A stretch of DNA of 64,000 nt from Rotaria sp. Silwood1. Its lineage: Eukaryota > Rotifera > Eurotatoria > Philodinida > Philodinidae. The translations under genes were made by a program, and so were the position numbers. The DNA lies in NCBI GenBank assembly GCA_905250075.1, contig CAJNOP010000126.1, forward strand, positions 437,316-501,315, written 5' to 3'. Below are positions 26,054-38,600 of the stretch, one piece after another (position 1 is the stretch's first letter; each line of letters starts with the position of its first letter). Below the pieces are notes generated by a model. That model saw nothing but the letters and a program-made list of their open reading frames with translations, did no database searches and was not told where the DNA came from.

Positions 26054-29000
26054 CGTCTTCTTATAATTGACATCTAAAACTTTCGAAGAAAAACAAATGA
26101 ATACAAAAAATAATAAAAATCTTATTCAGTGTAAGCTACTCATTGACTTCTCTCTTCTGTCTATTTTATTTTTTGCGAATGAGCCATTAGATTATTGGTC
26201 AATAATTGAGACCAATAAGGCATGATGATAGTTTCAGTTGGGTAGTTTACGACATCTATCAGTCTTTTTTAGGCATATTCAGAAACATCAGCTACGATGT
26301 ATACGAATCTACGAAAATTGATCCAATATAAACCAGTCAAGCAACTTATGATAGAGTGAATATGCGTGTGGATTTGGGCTTGATGTTCTTGTACCTCCAT
26401 AAGCCGGTATCCGCATCCTACATCCACATTCGCACCAATACTCCCATACACACCCTCATCCTGACTTTGATTATAATAAATAGAAAAGAGTTTTCCTCGT
26501 TTAAGTACTTGTTCAAATACAATCAATTGACACTCAAGATGTCAGTTCACAACAACGTCTCGAGTCGGTTTCTGACAGCTTCTTTAATGACAAAACTACT
26601 AACGGACTAAACGAAAATAGTATAAGTAGTCAGTGACTTGTTTTTCAAAGTTTATGTAGAAATTACTCTAAATCTGATAAAAATTCTTCGGCATACTCGT
26701 TGAATATAAAGATTGGTAGCAACTTTAATTGATGAGTGGACAACGATATGTTTGTTACACAGTATCATTCAATAGAGAGGGATACTGACTCTGCTTTTTA
26801 TTTTTTACTTGCTGGTAGCATCGAAGATGAGCTTTATGCAAGCGGAGAAGTCGCAAGTACAAATGTTGTTCAAAATGATGCGTAACTTAGCAATGCGATC
26901 AAGGTTTATCTTTTAATAAAAAACTGAAAGCACTCTATACTGGCGTGAATCATATACCAGATGCCACAATGACTAAATCAATCGTCATACTATTCACTAG
27001 ACACACTATTATTTTAAGATATACCGGAAGCTGATGCATTAAAGAAACTGATCATCTATCGATCATGGCAATTGAGTTATGAAAACTTGATGCCATAGTC
27101 AAATCAAGATTGAATTATAACTTCATCATTATGGCATTTATTGTTCTCGCACCCAATATCAGTATTGGTAAATACATCAACAACTGCATAGTGATGTGTC
27201 TGTGCGTATTAAGAATTCAAAATGGTTAAAATGACTTCTCTAGATTTTTCTCAAATTCTCGTCATTATCACTGAATGAGATGATGATAATTACCTATTTA
27301 ATAAATCAATTACTCATTTATTCAACTTTATTAGTGCTTCTGTCGAAAGAATGCTTTTTTTTTATCAAATAATAAATTCGCCTTGTAATAATGAGTTGGA
27401 AATGGATGTTTTTATCAAAACCTTCATTTCTTCTCTTCACATTCCAATACTATTGTATTTTTCGTATCGGATATATAATGCGGTTCACCAAAATATTGTG
27501 TAGGTGTCAGAATGACTGGACAGAATGCATATGCTTTCAGTTTTCCATTGGCAAAATAAATTCTTCAATTTTCATTTCGATGATGTTCCTACATAACAAG
27601 TAAATATTCATCAACAGGTAAAATTTTTTTTTAAGCGGACTTTTATTAACAAGCACATGTGCCCCACGTAATGACAATGCGTAACCAACAGTTCAATGTG
27701 AAATAAGATGATTTAATAAGAAATTTTTTTATTGCTTGTTCATAGTTTTCTTTATTCAGTTGCATTATTTTTCTACTAAGATATAAAAGATTTCAATCAA
27801 ACGAACGACTGATATTCACTTTTTCATTATATCGCCACAAATAAAATACTGCGAAAGAACACAACCAATTTCACCATAATCCATTGGTCGTTTATGATAT
27901 AGATCTTCATAGTTTGATAAAAGATGAATATTAAAATTTTCTAAATATGTGTGATTAACTGTATTTTTTTCATTGATTGCATAAAAAAATCGTACATCGA
28001 TATCGAGTATAGTAAATGATGCCTCTAAACGATTAAGACAATCTTGACGTCATAAAAGATTAATAACATAAGTTTCATCTAAACCGAATATAGTTTTTTC
28101 TTAAATTGGTGTTAAACTAATCAATGATGTACGAGCTATTTGTGATAAATAAGTTTGTGAAGGACCATTAAGTAAATATTCAATCAATATATGCGTGTAA
28201 TAATCATATATAACGAATTCATCATAATACACTTCCGAAAACTATAAAGGTATATAACCAAATAATTCTCGACTATAAAAAGACATCGTAGTTAAATTCT
28301 TTGCAACGATTGCATCAATACTTATGATTTATATATTGTTGAATGTAATAATGGTTTATTCCTAGAAATTAGTATCGATAGGCCCTTTTCAGGTTCTAAC
28401 AAAATAATCACTGAATCAAACATAGTAACATATGTTATTTGAAGTTTTAATGTTCGTTTCACTACATCACGTAAACGATTTCACCGATCAGTTTTTGATT
28501 TTGCTGTTCATTCATGAACAATAATTGCTGTAAACAATGACTGATCAGAATTCTTCATAGCCGTCATCTATTCGTTTAGTAATCGACTAGTTTCATTTTC
28601 ATTTGTTGTATTGAATAGATGATCAAGATATAAATCCAAATAACATTACTTACATGGGCACGTCCATTGTTCAAGTTGATGAAGAGAATAAAGCACTGTA
28701 TAAAGTCGATTGTAAATATCAACATGAACTAATAAATGATGATCACTAGTAGGTGAATCATTTTCTCCACATAATCGATAGCTTTTTGTACTCGTGCCAA
28801 AGAATAAGTAAAGAAAAAGTACTGTATCTGAATGAAATGGTTTATCATTCTGCGAGAATTTTAAATGAATATAAAATGCACAATAATAAACACTTATTAA
28901 AAGAATTAGCTAAGTACACAATATTCTTTTTCTTATTAAAAACACACTCAGTATTCGCTATTTGTGTTTTTCTCCTGTGCTCCCTCAGTACTGTTCTTTA

Positions 29001-29596
29001 GCTAAAAGATATTGATAGAGACAATAAAAAGTTAGACATATATTTGAATAGGCCTTTGACACATATTTATACAAACAATGTCGGGAGTGTGCAAAAATAA
29101 TATCGCAAGTTTTTCTTCGTTGTCTGAACACATATGAAATGTATAAATATAGACGTTGAATAAATGAGTATAAGTTCATTCTGACCTTATGTTCTTGGGA
29201 TTGATATCAACTGACGAATGCAATCGTGAAAAGAGGCAAGAAAAGATTGAGCGTACAAACCAAAACACTCATTGAATGATAAGATAACGGATAATATTTT
29301 TAAAAAGCTATAATTCTATTCATCAGGAATTGCAATGCGACGTCTAAAAATTTGTAATTATCTATTAAAATGTATATTTTGTCCAAATGCAACATATTGC
29401 CAAAGATACTCATCCTGAGAAATCGATAATTCAACAAGGATTAGAAAAGACATCTTACCTCCGTGAAAATTAAATTATTCTCATATTACTATAAGATATA
29501 GTTTAGAAACTAAATCACCATATACAATGAACTTCTACGTAGTGAAGATTTTCTTTTTTGTATGATGATGATACAATGCATTATTTTTGATTGATA
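26054..29596. other. Gene-poor region upstream of VIRMA with decayed coding matter
   Basis: From 26054 to about 27800 I find only short frames on both strands with no family match; 26269-26610 is open on both strands at once and is not convincing. The first few hundred bases should contain the VIRMA promoter. From about 27836 on, minus-strand readable blocks indicate a decayed gene, listed separately. Confidence 0.5.
27836..29300 (-). pseudogene. Decayed protein gene of unknown family
   Basis: Reading the minus strand gives several protein-like blocks broken by stops and small shifts: about 29295-29207 (NECFGLYAQSFLASFHDCIR), 28798-28653 (RLCGENDSPTSDHHLLVHVD, then LHQLEQWTCPCK), 28630-28330 (LFNTTNENETSRLLNE, then NRLRDVVKRTLKLQITYVTM and LLEPEKG), and 28270-27836 (YYTHILIEYLLNGPSQTYLS, FGLDETYVINLL, DLYHKRPMDYGEIGCVLSQY). 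A GTAAGTAATG donor after the WTCPC block looks like a surviving intron border. At least five in-frame TAA, TAG or TGA codons are present, some one transition away from CGA or TGG. I do not recognise the family and give no function. Confidence 0.55.
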
Positions 29597-29604
29597 GCAC
29601 AAAA
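29597..29604. repeat. Left 8-bp target-site duplication
   Basis: GCACAAAA lies directly left of the CAGAGACGG terminus and is repeated exactly at 31431-31438. Confidence 0.8.
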
Positions 29605-30007
29605 CAGAGACGGACGAGTCAGCAAAAAAGTCGCACCGTCACAGCCCCGTCCCGCCCCGTTGATAACGTTCCGCACCGCCACCGCCCAGCCTGTTCAGCA
29701 TTGAAACCGTCACCGCCCCGCCCCGCCCCGTCTAAAATATGTTTTCAAAAACTATTTCTTGACAAATTTTTCATTAAATTTTCATAATGGTTATTTGATT
29801 TCATGAGATGAAGAGGCATATTTTAAATGCATAAACATCGTTCCGAAATAGAAAAAAAATAAACATATGAAAATGAAAGGCAATTATAATACAACCACTC
29901 ATTTTGTGAAACTCACGTATATTTTCGAAGAAAATAGTGATTGTAAGTTTTAAGTTCGAGGTTTGGCGACTCTCCCCCTTCTTCCACTCCATTACAGACA
30001 CCCCACC

Positions 30008-31019
30008 CAGGGTTGCCAGATCTTCCGATACGGCAGGAAAAATTCCGATTTTTTGAAAGTTTCTTCAACTACTTTCCGACGTTCCAATTTTTTCCGATTT
30101 TAACATATTTTTCCGATTGCCTTCAGATTTCCTAATTTTCCTCTGGCTTTCGAAGTCTTGTTTGTGAATTCAAGTTCTTAGGACATTCCAGAATAATTTA
30201 ACCATGACGCGATGCCACACATATATTGCGATCTATTTCACCATAATTATCGGGTAGTGAAGCGTCATGTACTCAATAAACCACACTGCAGTGATTTGAA
30301 AGCATATCGTCCAATAAAACTATGATGTTTTACAGACAATTAAGATCTAGTTTTCTATCACGATGAACTACCTTTCTCTGTTCGTTTACTATACTGATAA
30401 TTAAGAATATTTTCGTTTTTGAGCTTTTTTGTTTCATCACAGATATAATAAAACTAATCATAATCGTATGGGTACTAATTTAGCTGTTGCAGAATTGAAA
30501 ATCGGAATGAATTCTGTTTATACTTGTGGACATTTTTATGAATATCTGTTACATCAACCTGATATTTTGAAGAGTATTCGAGCTAATAAAAAAGTATGAA
30601 CAAAAACGAACATTATACAGAATAAGTCTTAGTTTCTTTTGCACAAGTTTTGTGAAATGCATGTGTGTGTATGAATTTACAATGCTGATTCTATTGTTTC
30701 GTCAAGTTGGTTATAGCATTTTTGATAAAAACAATGTGATCCTGTTCAAATGACTTATGTAGGTTTCTTAATCATGAGTAAATTGTGTAATCGATATTTT
30801 TTTTAATTCTGTGTGAAATATCATTTCCGATATTGCTTCGAAAAGATGAACAGAAGCAAGATAAAGGATATTGAAGCTATCGAAAATATATAGACTAGTT
30901 ATTTAAGCATGGAAAAATACTTTCTGATTTTCTTTCGATTTCGAGAACAAAAATTCCGACATTTTCCCGATTTTTAGAAAAATTTTTCTGATTTTTTATT
31001 TTTCTGTCTGGCAACCCTG
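30008..31019. mobile_element. Inner inverted-repeat element with CAGGGTTGCCAGA ends
   Basis: CAGGGTTGCCAGA starts at 30008 and its exact complement TCTGGCAACCCTG ends at 31019, giving a 1012-bp element inside the larger one. Subterminal DNA is also inverted in style: TTCCGATTTTTT-type words on the left, AAAATTCCGACATTTTCCCG and GATTTTT words on the right. Flanking 8-mers (ACCCCACC and ACCACCAC) are similar but not identical, so a target duplication is only suggested. The ends resemble hAT termini. Confidence 0.75.
30443..30593 (+). pseudogene. Captured exon-like segment inside the inner element
   Basis: After a good acceptor (GTTTCATCACAG, ending 30442) a frame is open for 50 codons and closes exactly at a GTATG donor at 30594. 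The reading (HNRMGTNLAVAELKIGMNS, then VYTCGHFYEYLLHQPDIL) has protein-like composition and codon use like the host exons. The rest of the element shows no comparable frame. It may be a host exon picked up by the element. The parent gene was not recognised. Confidence 0.45.
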
Positions 31020-31430
31020 ACCACCACCATGACAGACCTCAGCAACAGCGCATAAAAGGCTCTAGTTTTTATATAATATATCAATGATTTCATACGTATA
31101 CGGAAAAAAGGTATTTTACAATTTAAAAATTAGGCATCAGGACAAAAAATAAACAAAATATATGTGAGCTCCACGTCTTAGCTCCTCTGGAGCTGCGCTA
31201 ACAAGTTTTTTTTACTGATTAGTTTAGTGTGAAAAAATTTTTAAAGTTTTAAAAAATGTCTCTAAAGGTCTGAGTATATTTAAGAAATCAAGGTTATACA
31301 AAGGCGGAGAACCGCGAAATTTCGTCATGCACCGTCACCGCCCCGCCCCGTCAAGTTTTAGCACCGCCACACCGGCGGGGCGGGGCGGGACGGGACGGGG
31401 CGGTTTTACATCGCAGCTCGTCCATCTCTG

Positions 31431-31438
31431 GCACAAAA
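31431..31438. repeat. Right 8-bp target-site duplication
   Basis: GCACAAAA lies directly right of the CATCTCTG terminus and matches the copy at 29597-29604. Confidence 0.8.
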
Positions 31439-34400
31439 ACTGAAATCATTATTATAATAACGGTAAAAACATCTTTATTTTGAAAATATACAAGAAGAGA
31501 GACGAAGAAACAGAAAAGATATTTCAACTAAAACAAGACATCTTTACATAACGCCAAATAGGAATGAGTCACACCACAAACGATAAATTTATTTATATTT
31601 TTGTATCAATAATCAAATAATTTTAGTAGTGTAAATTATCAAAATTTAAAATCAAATAGATTACAATGAAGCGCTGCTCAATTATTCATATTATATTTAA
31701 ACATGCCTCAATATTTTTTCAAATAAATACGGTTTTCATCGCATAAGAAAAAAGAGAATATGTAAATATTTGTTTGCGTAGTGCTAGTATACAATTCATT
31801 TTCATAACATAGTACATTGTGATAATCGAAATGAGCTGTCCGTGACAATCTTGATTTTTTGCTCTTGAAAGCGACCAGTACTCGCATTGTGAAATAGAAA
31901 TTTCATTAAAGCTTAATCCAGTGCAATGTCTCTACTAGTAAGCATTTTGTAACGCATAAACTAGAGAGAACTTTTGTTTGAAGGAAACAGAAGTAGTTAA
32001 CTATCATTAATCCCGATTTCAATTAATAAATTCTCAATATTCCCTTATCATTAAAGTATATGTGCCAAATATCAAAATAATTCGTTGTTTATATGATAAA
32101 TGTCTGAAATCTAAACTCAATCTGCAACGCTTGATGAAAAGACGACCATATTTGTGTTTGTTTGATGAGTAATAATTGTTGAGCACATTAATACAATTGC
32201 ATATTATTCTATAATTGTTTTTGTGCGACCATCTCGTTCAATTAGACCTTAAGTTATTATTTTGTCATTACCTGCATCATATTTTTGCATTATATTTCAT
32301 CTTCTTTCGACAATATACTTATTATCCTGGTTCACTATAATGCATTCAAAAATAAAAAAAGCTTTCGACTCGAAATTATATAATTATTTCATCATTATTA
32401 GATGCCATGCAGTTTTCATTCATGTTCTTGGAAAGATCTATTTGGACGTTCAAACACACCTAACTCATATGGTGTCTTTTTTCTGTTACTTCTTAATCTT
32501 ATTTTAATTGTTAGTTGTGTGAGTTAAGTAAATGATAAACGTAAAGAACAGGGCATAAGTTTTCAGCTTGTTGATAGAATATCTAGCTTGTATTCTTTTC
32601 CAGAAATTTGTTATTAAGTGAGATTGACAGAAAGAGAAATACAACACGGTTAGTATCAAATTTAATTCATAATAAATCTTTGTAGAGAATAAAATAATAT
32701 TTATCATATTGGATTGACATAATTATGATTGCTGGTACTGATACACAGATCATGTTTTACAATCGAAGAATACCGTTAAATATACAAATCTATTTATAAG
32801 CCAAGCTATTTATTCAATAAATAAGACTGTTGTAGATATCTTCATAATTATCTTAATCACTCAGTATTGATTGTCTTTCTAAAATTCATGTACATTTTTC
32901 AAGAATTGCCAATATTATTACAGTATTAGATATTGAGAGACTATCCATTTATACCGTTACATTTGAATAGTTCAGATGACTTGTTTTTACCAATCGACAA
33001 GAAGTTAAGTTTTGTTTTACGTCTTAAGCACAGAAACCGTCTGCGTATTAGAATTGCAACTATCCGAACGAGTATTGTCATCATTACACTATATCTCATC
33101 ATAAAACTGTAAAAAATTATAAAATCTGATTGCGGACGGATTTATAAAAGCTATTGGAAGTAAAGACGATAATCATATCGTCTATTGTAACATTTTGCAG
33201 CAAAGAATTTAATAACCAAATATTGAATTAAAGTATTTTTTTATCTTTAATAATGAATAATTAGTGATTAAGCTTAAGAACGCAAGTGGTTATTGCTCTT
33301 TGTAGGTTTTGAGTGGTGCAACATTTAACGAGAGAACGATCATTATTCGAAATTATTGTTCTACTGCATAGCTTATCCGAAGACGAATAAATGTAGAAGA
33401 CGAAATAGCTTAATTTATCAACCTACTATTGTATATAAAGTTTAATCGAATTACTCATAAGAGTTTCATTTATTATTGAGAGAAAATCGGTTTCATCATG
33501 ATTATATTGATCATCAATATATTAAAACAGCATTAATAAATATTCGCAGTATTAAGCAGATCTGAATAATTCTTGTGTATGAACGTTTATCGACATTTAC
33601 TAAACTGTTATATATAATTACAATGCATATGGAAATAAAAGATTTATTCTCTAATTTTTGATATGGATAAATTTTGATAGTATCATTCTATCGTACTAAA
33701 TAGAAGTGGGGATCGAGCTTGTTTCCTGTGGAAAGGTGAAAAATATGTTAAACATATATTTCACTTATGCATTGTATTCTGAAAATAAAGAGAGGACGCT
33801 AGCAGTCGTCAATCATTACAATTCGTTTATCAATAATTTCTCTAATATTCATTCACTATGGCTAACGGCTAATCATTATCCGCTGCAGTGCACAAAAGTC
33901 GTTGCATAAAGTCGAAGCATATTATTCGGAATTTTGATATTCTTTTTATGACTAATAAGAAATATAGGACTAAATAGGCGCAATACAGTCATCGCTTAAA
34001 ATGAATCTGTGCCAATAATAGCAAAGTTATAGTCTTGATTCATTTTGAATGTAACGTTGACATTCTTGAATATGATTAACTTAACAAGCAGCAGGATGGA
34101 ATAAGAATAAGAAGATCGTCCATATTAAACAAGTACCGGTATTCTAATCATTTTTTTACTAGCAAGTCCTCTTTTCTTTAAACATGCTAGTTATTTATTA
34201 CCAATGACGTCTATCTCATTGTCTTAATCATATTCAGATCAAAAATGCAGTTACAGAACATCGCACTTTTGACACTTATAATGATCATTTACAATAAAAG
34301 AATATAACTCTAATACAGCGTGAGAACAATTGGTCTTCTTAATATTGAATGACAAGAATGGAAAGTGCTAATTTTTTTTACATTGAAGTACACAATGACA

Positions 34401-34627
34401 AATTATTCTCATACACGCATATCAATGACTTGACAAAGACATATTATGATGTTTAATTTAGCTGAAACATTTTACAATATTTTATAATTTATTATTGAGA
34501 TAATGCAACTGATGTTGCGCTTTGCTGTTTGTTGAATTACTATAAAAATAATACGCACGTATGCATATAAAGATCGAAACGAACAGCTGGTAATTTTCTC
34601 ACTAATCTTGAAAGCAACAGTTAACGT
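31439..34627. other. AT-rich spacer
   Basis: Over this 3.2 kb I see only short, unsupported frames on both strands and no clear repeat or RNA gene. A tRNA gene follows at its right end. Confidence 0.55.
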
Positions 34628-34699
34628 GCCTCTATAGCTCAGTGGTAGAGCGCCAGTCTTGTAAACTGGAGGTCCGTAGTTCGATCCTGCGTGGAGGCA
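34628..34699 (+). tRNA. tRNA-Thr (anticodon UGU)
   Basis: A complete cloverleaf can be drawn: acceptor GCCTCTA (34628-34634) with TGGAGGC (34692-34698), discriminator A at 34699; D stem GCTC/GAGC; anticodon stem CCAGT/ACTGG with loop CTTGTAA, anticodon TGT at 34660-34662; T stem CGTAG/CTGCG with loop TTCGATC. There is no intron and no encoded CCA, as usual in eukaryotes. The internal A box (TAGCTCAGTGG) and B box (AGTTCGATCCT) are present for RNA polymerase III. Confidence 0.95.
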
Positions 34700-34704
34700 T
34701 TACC

Positions 34705-34712
34705 TTTTTTTT
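34705..34712 (+). terminator. RNA polymerase III terminator
   Basis: A run of eight T begins 6 nt after the mature 3' end of the tRNA, the usual stop signal for RNA polymerase III. Confidence 0.85.
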
Positions 34713-35111
34713 GCGCATTCTTCTTTTCTTTCTAGATAGATAAACAACTGAAGTTATTTGTATACTGTAAGACGAATTTTAAACAGCATAGCTTAATATA
34801 AAAAAAATCTCAGGCTCAAATGTTTTACTTCAAAAACAACATAATATCATTCAAATAATTATTAATTAGTCTTCACTTCGTTGCACTGAGCTTTGTATGA
34901 TTGATTTTTCAATAAACAAGTTTAATATAAAAGTGATCGATTTTGTAAAAGTTGATGCTCCAAACGAACTATAACGACTTCATAAATTTGAAACAATTTT
35001 ATTATCAAAACTATTTGTTTTAATCTGTAGAATTCTAGTGCAGCTGATTATTTATTGTCTGATTTATTACTTAAAGAGATTCTTTCTATTTTTCAACACT
35101 TTAGGAGAAGG

Positions 35112-35121
35112 NNNNNNNNNN
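35112..35121. other. Assembly gap (10 N)
   Basis: Ten undetermined bases lie between the tRNA and the myosin gene. A round 10-N run usually marks a scaffold join of unknown or nominal length, so distances and repeats around it should be treated with caution. Confidence 0.95.
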
Positions 35122-35647
35122 TATCATCCCTTAATTGCTCTGCTTACTCAACTGTAATATGTCTGATAAGAAGATCAAAATATTGAGTGTAACGCCGACA
35201 TGTATTGTACGCTTTTTTTTAACCAGAACGTTTTTTATAAATCCTATTAAACATTCGTGGCACGTCATGTTTTTCGAAAAACAAAAAAATGGGCACCCTA
35301 AATATTTGTTAATATAAGTAGAAGAAAGTTTCAGCTTGATCGGACATGTTGTGGTTGAGAAACAAGGACGAATCTCAACTTCTTTTTCAAAACAAACTCA
35401 TTAACAAAGTAATATTTCCCAAATATTGTCGCATCATTTAACTACAAATTGAAGCATATCAGTGCTAATCATATTTATTTGTCTATGTTTGTTAGATGAT
35501 GCGTAGAGAAAGTCACAGCAACATGTAAACAACTAATCAATGAAAAAAAAATAAAGAAGACAAGAGAAACATTCGACATTGACAATTGAATAAAGAGGAA
35601 AAGACCATACATAAAAAGACACATTCATATCTATGCTATTAGGATGT
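35122..35647. other. 3' flank of the myosin gene
   Basis: AT-rich DNA between the assembly gap and the myosin stop codon. It should include the myosin 3' UTR. Short frames here have no support. Confidence 0.5.
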
Positions 35648-38600
35648 TTAACGTGGACGAACAGAACTACTGCGAACCATAGAAGCAGCTCGTGCAACGG
35701 TTGGTTCACGGTAATCGTCCTAAACGAAACGATCATAATGTGAAAAAAATTAGTTTTCAAAAATCATCAACTTACAGCTGATGTAGTGCGATTAGCGCTA
35801 ACAGTTGAACGATTTTTGGCACGTAATTTGCTCAATTGATTTTCAGCAACATCAGCACGTTCAGCTGAGTCCTCTATAAATTAGAAATTTATAATTGTTG
35901 TTGCACATCTACATTTTAAACAACTTGCCGAGATCTGCTTGAGCTTTACGATATTTGGCTAAATTAAGTGCAGCGATTTCCTCTATATTAAAGAAAGAAT
36001 TAAGTCATTGAAACGAATCAAAAGAAAAAAAAAAATTTTGAAATATTCACCAGCTTCTTCAACTTGACGTTTGTATACTTTAATCTTATTCTGTAATTTC
36101 TCTGCAAGATCTTGCAAGCGTAATTGATTCTTGCGATCTTCTTCAACTTGGAATACAAGTTCTTTCAAACGTCGATCATTCTTGCGTAATTCTTTGAGTG
36201 TTTCTTGATGACGATGTTGTTCCATTTCATTTTCACTTTCTAATTCATGAATCTAAACATAATCGATAAATATATATATATAATAAAAATAGACTACGAA
36301 TTTTTATATCATATAATACGTACACGTTGTTCAAGTTTGGCAATGATACGTTTACCACCTTTAAGTACATTGCCTTCAGCTTCATCAAGACGTGTTTGAA
36401 GATCTTTGACTTGTTGTTCAAGTCCTTTGCGTAATCGTTCAACACTAATAGAATGCTCTTGTTCTCTACGTAATTCTTCAGCAAGACGAGCAGTATCCGC
36501 TTCTGAAATATTCAACATAAAATACCACGTATTTTCTTTGCCTATCTGTCTGCACACTTACCAGCTCTCTTTGAGCGTTCTTCAACATTTTTCAATTCAG
36601 CTACCGCTTCATCCAAATCAGATTGCATTGCAGTTACTGTTGCTTCAAGTTGTCGTCGTTGAGAAGATAATGTAGCATTTTGTGTGCTTACTTCACTTAT
36701 ACGATCAGCAGCTTCGTGTAATTCACTTTCAGCAGCTTTACGTGCTCGTTCAGCTTGTTCTAAAGCTGTTCGTAATTCTTCAAGTTCGCCAACGATGAGA
36801 TTAGCACGACGTTCAGCTGCTGCAGCTGCTTCACGAGCTTCATCACGCTGTTGTTGTTCATGTTCGACTTGAGTTTGTAATTCAGACACTGTCTGTTGTA
36901 ATCTTTTAAGTGTTTTTTGTAATTCAGTATTTGTACGATTTGCATGATCTAATGCAGATTCGAGTTCATTGATATCTGATTCGAGTTTCTTTTTCTAAAA
37001 GACGAAAAAAAAAAAACAAAAAAACACAATTGTAAAACAAACTGATAAAAATAGTTTTCTCTTTTTGATTATACCTGTTTAAGAGCTTCGGCTTTGGATC
37101 GAGTTTCTGCTTCCAAACTGGCTTGCATTGATTCGATAGCACGTGCATGATTTCGTCGAGTAGTTTCAAATTCTTCTTCTTTTTCATGAATACGTCGATC
37201 AATTTCTTGACGAACAGTGCTCAATTCCATTTGAGCACGAAGTACTTTAGCTTCTTCCTGTTCGAGTGCTGATTCAGCTTCTTCTAATGCAAGTTGAATT
37301 TCTTCTTTTTCTAATTCAGCACGTTTGCGAGCTTTGTCTAATTCGTGTAATCTATCAAAATTAAATTCTTATTATTCGTGTCATTTTATAATCTATGGCG
37401 GTTTTTTTATTCACTTATTCTTCTATAGCAGAACATAATCTAATGTGTGACTCGTTCTATGTTTTTCGGAGATAAAATATAATCTTGTTGAAATTTACGT
37501 AATATCGCAGTAGTTTATACTAAGAAGTGATTTCTAATCATTTTCAAGCCTTGAAATCTCAAACAATAACCCAAAATTGTTACTATGAAATATATTGTTG
37601 AGAAAGTTGAATAATAAGAAACATGGATGCTTATATCGAGACCTTTGTCTTTTTAGGTACTCATTACGTACAAAATTACTACATAAACAAAAATATTCTT
37701 AATTTCTTTAAGTCAATGTTAGATTAAACATTTACAAGTTGTCTAATTTATGAAATTTCAGCTAGATTTGAACTCAAAATCAGGTTTGATTGTAAAATTA
37801 CATACAATACACTTACTTTTATAGCTTATGCTCTTTTCTTCAGACTAAGTATGCTTCTTGAGATATTTTATTTTTTTCAGAAGTTATAATACATTTTAGA
37901 TATTCTTTTTTTAAAATTTTTATAGTATTGGATGCTTCATCTATCTTCTTTGTTGTCATGTAAATTAATTTCTACACACTTACCCCTTTCCACCATCAGT
38001 CAATTGATCGGTAAGGTCCTAAATGAAATGAAAACTGATGCATATTTTCATATGAATTATACATTCTACCTTAATTTCATCAGCCAAATTTTTGTTTTCT
38101 TTACGAAGAGCTTCAATTTGTTCATGTGACTCTTCGTATTGACCTTTAAGTTTAAATAATTCTGTTGAAAATTGACGTGCTTCTTTTTGTGAAGCTTCCA
38201 ATTCGACTGTAATATCTTCACATTTTTGTTTCCATTCATTGATAAGTTTATCAAATTGTTTTTGTTTTTTATCCATAGTTGAAGCATCTATGAAATAGAG
38301 AAATTAATCTTGAGCATATATATAAATATTATTTATTTACTAGCATTAGCACGTTCAACATCGACCATTAAATCTTCAACTTCACCTTGTAAACGAGCTT
38401 TGACTTTTTCTAATGCATTACATTTTGATAAAGCTGCTTCAACTTGTTCTTCAGCTTCTGATAATTTTGATGCTAATTTACGTTTAGCTTCTTCAAGTTC
38501 TTCGGCACGAGCCATACCTATTTTGTAAGAAATAAAATGAAATAAATCGAATGATAATATTTATTAACCTTCAGATTCATAACGAGAACGCCATTGTTGA

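Larger units (their letters stand above)
29605..31430. mobile_element. hAT-like non-autonomous element with GC-rich tandem arms, interrupted by a second element
   Basis: The ends are inverted: CAGAGACGGACGAG at 29605 and CTCGTCCATCTCTG ending at 31430. An exact 8-bp duplication GCACAAAA flanks both sides (29597-29604 and 31431-31438). Eight-bp duplications and CAGxG-type ends are typical of hAT transposons. The arms (to about 29733, and from about 31320) are GC-rich arrays of words such as CCGCCCCG and CACCGTCACCG, in sharp contrast with the AT-rich surroundings. There is no transposase. The element is split by another element at 30008-31019. Confidence 0.8.

Noticed and set aside
26269..26610. 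Overlapping frames on both strands
   Set aside because: Neither shows a family motif, splice borders or codon bias that separates it from its antisense partner.
29587..29787. GC-rich open frame (RPVDNVPHRHRP-type reading)
   Set aside because: It lies in the GC-rich tandem arm of a transposable element; the open frame results from the repeat words and has no start or splice context.
31439..34627. Small frames in the long spacer (for example 32262-32507, 33706-33909)
   Set aside because: They are rich in Phe, Ile and Tyr as expected from AT-rich DNA and show no motif or exon structure.
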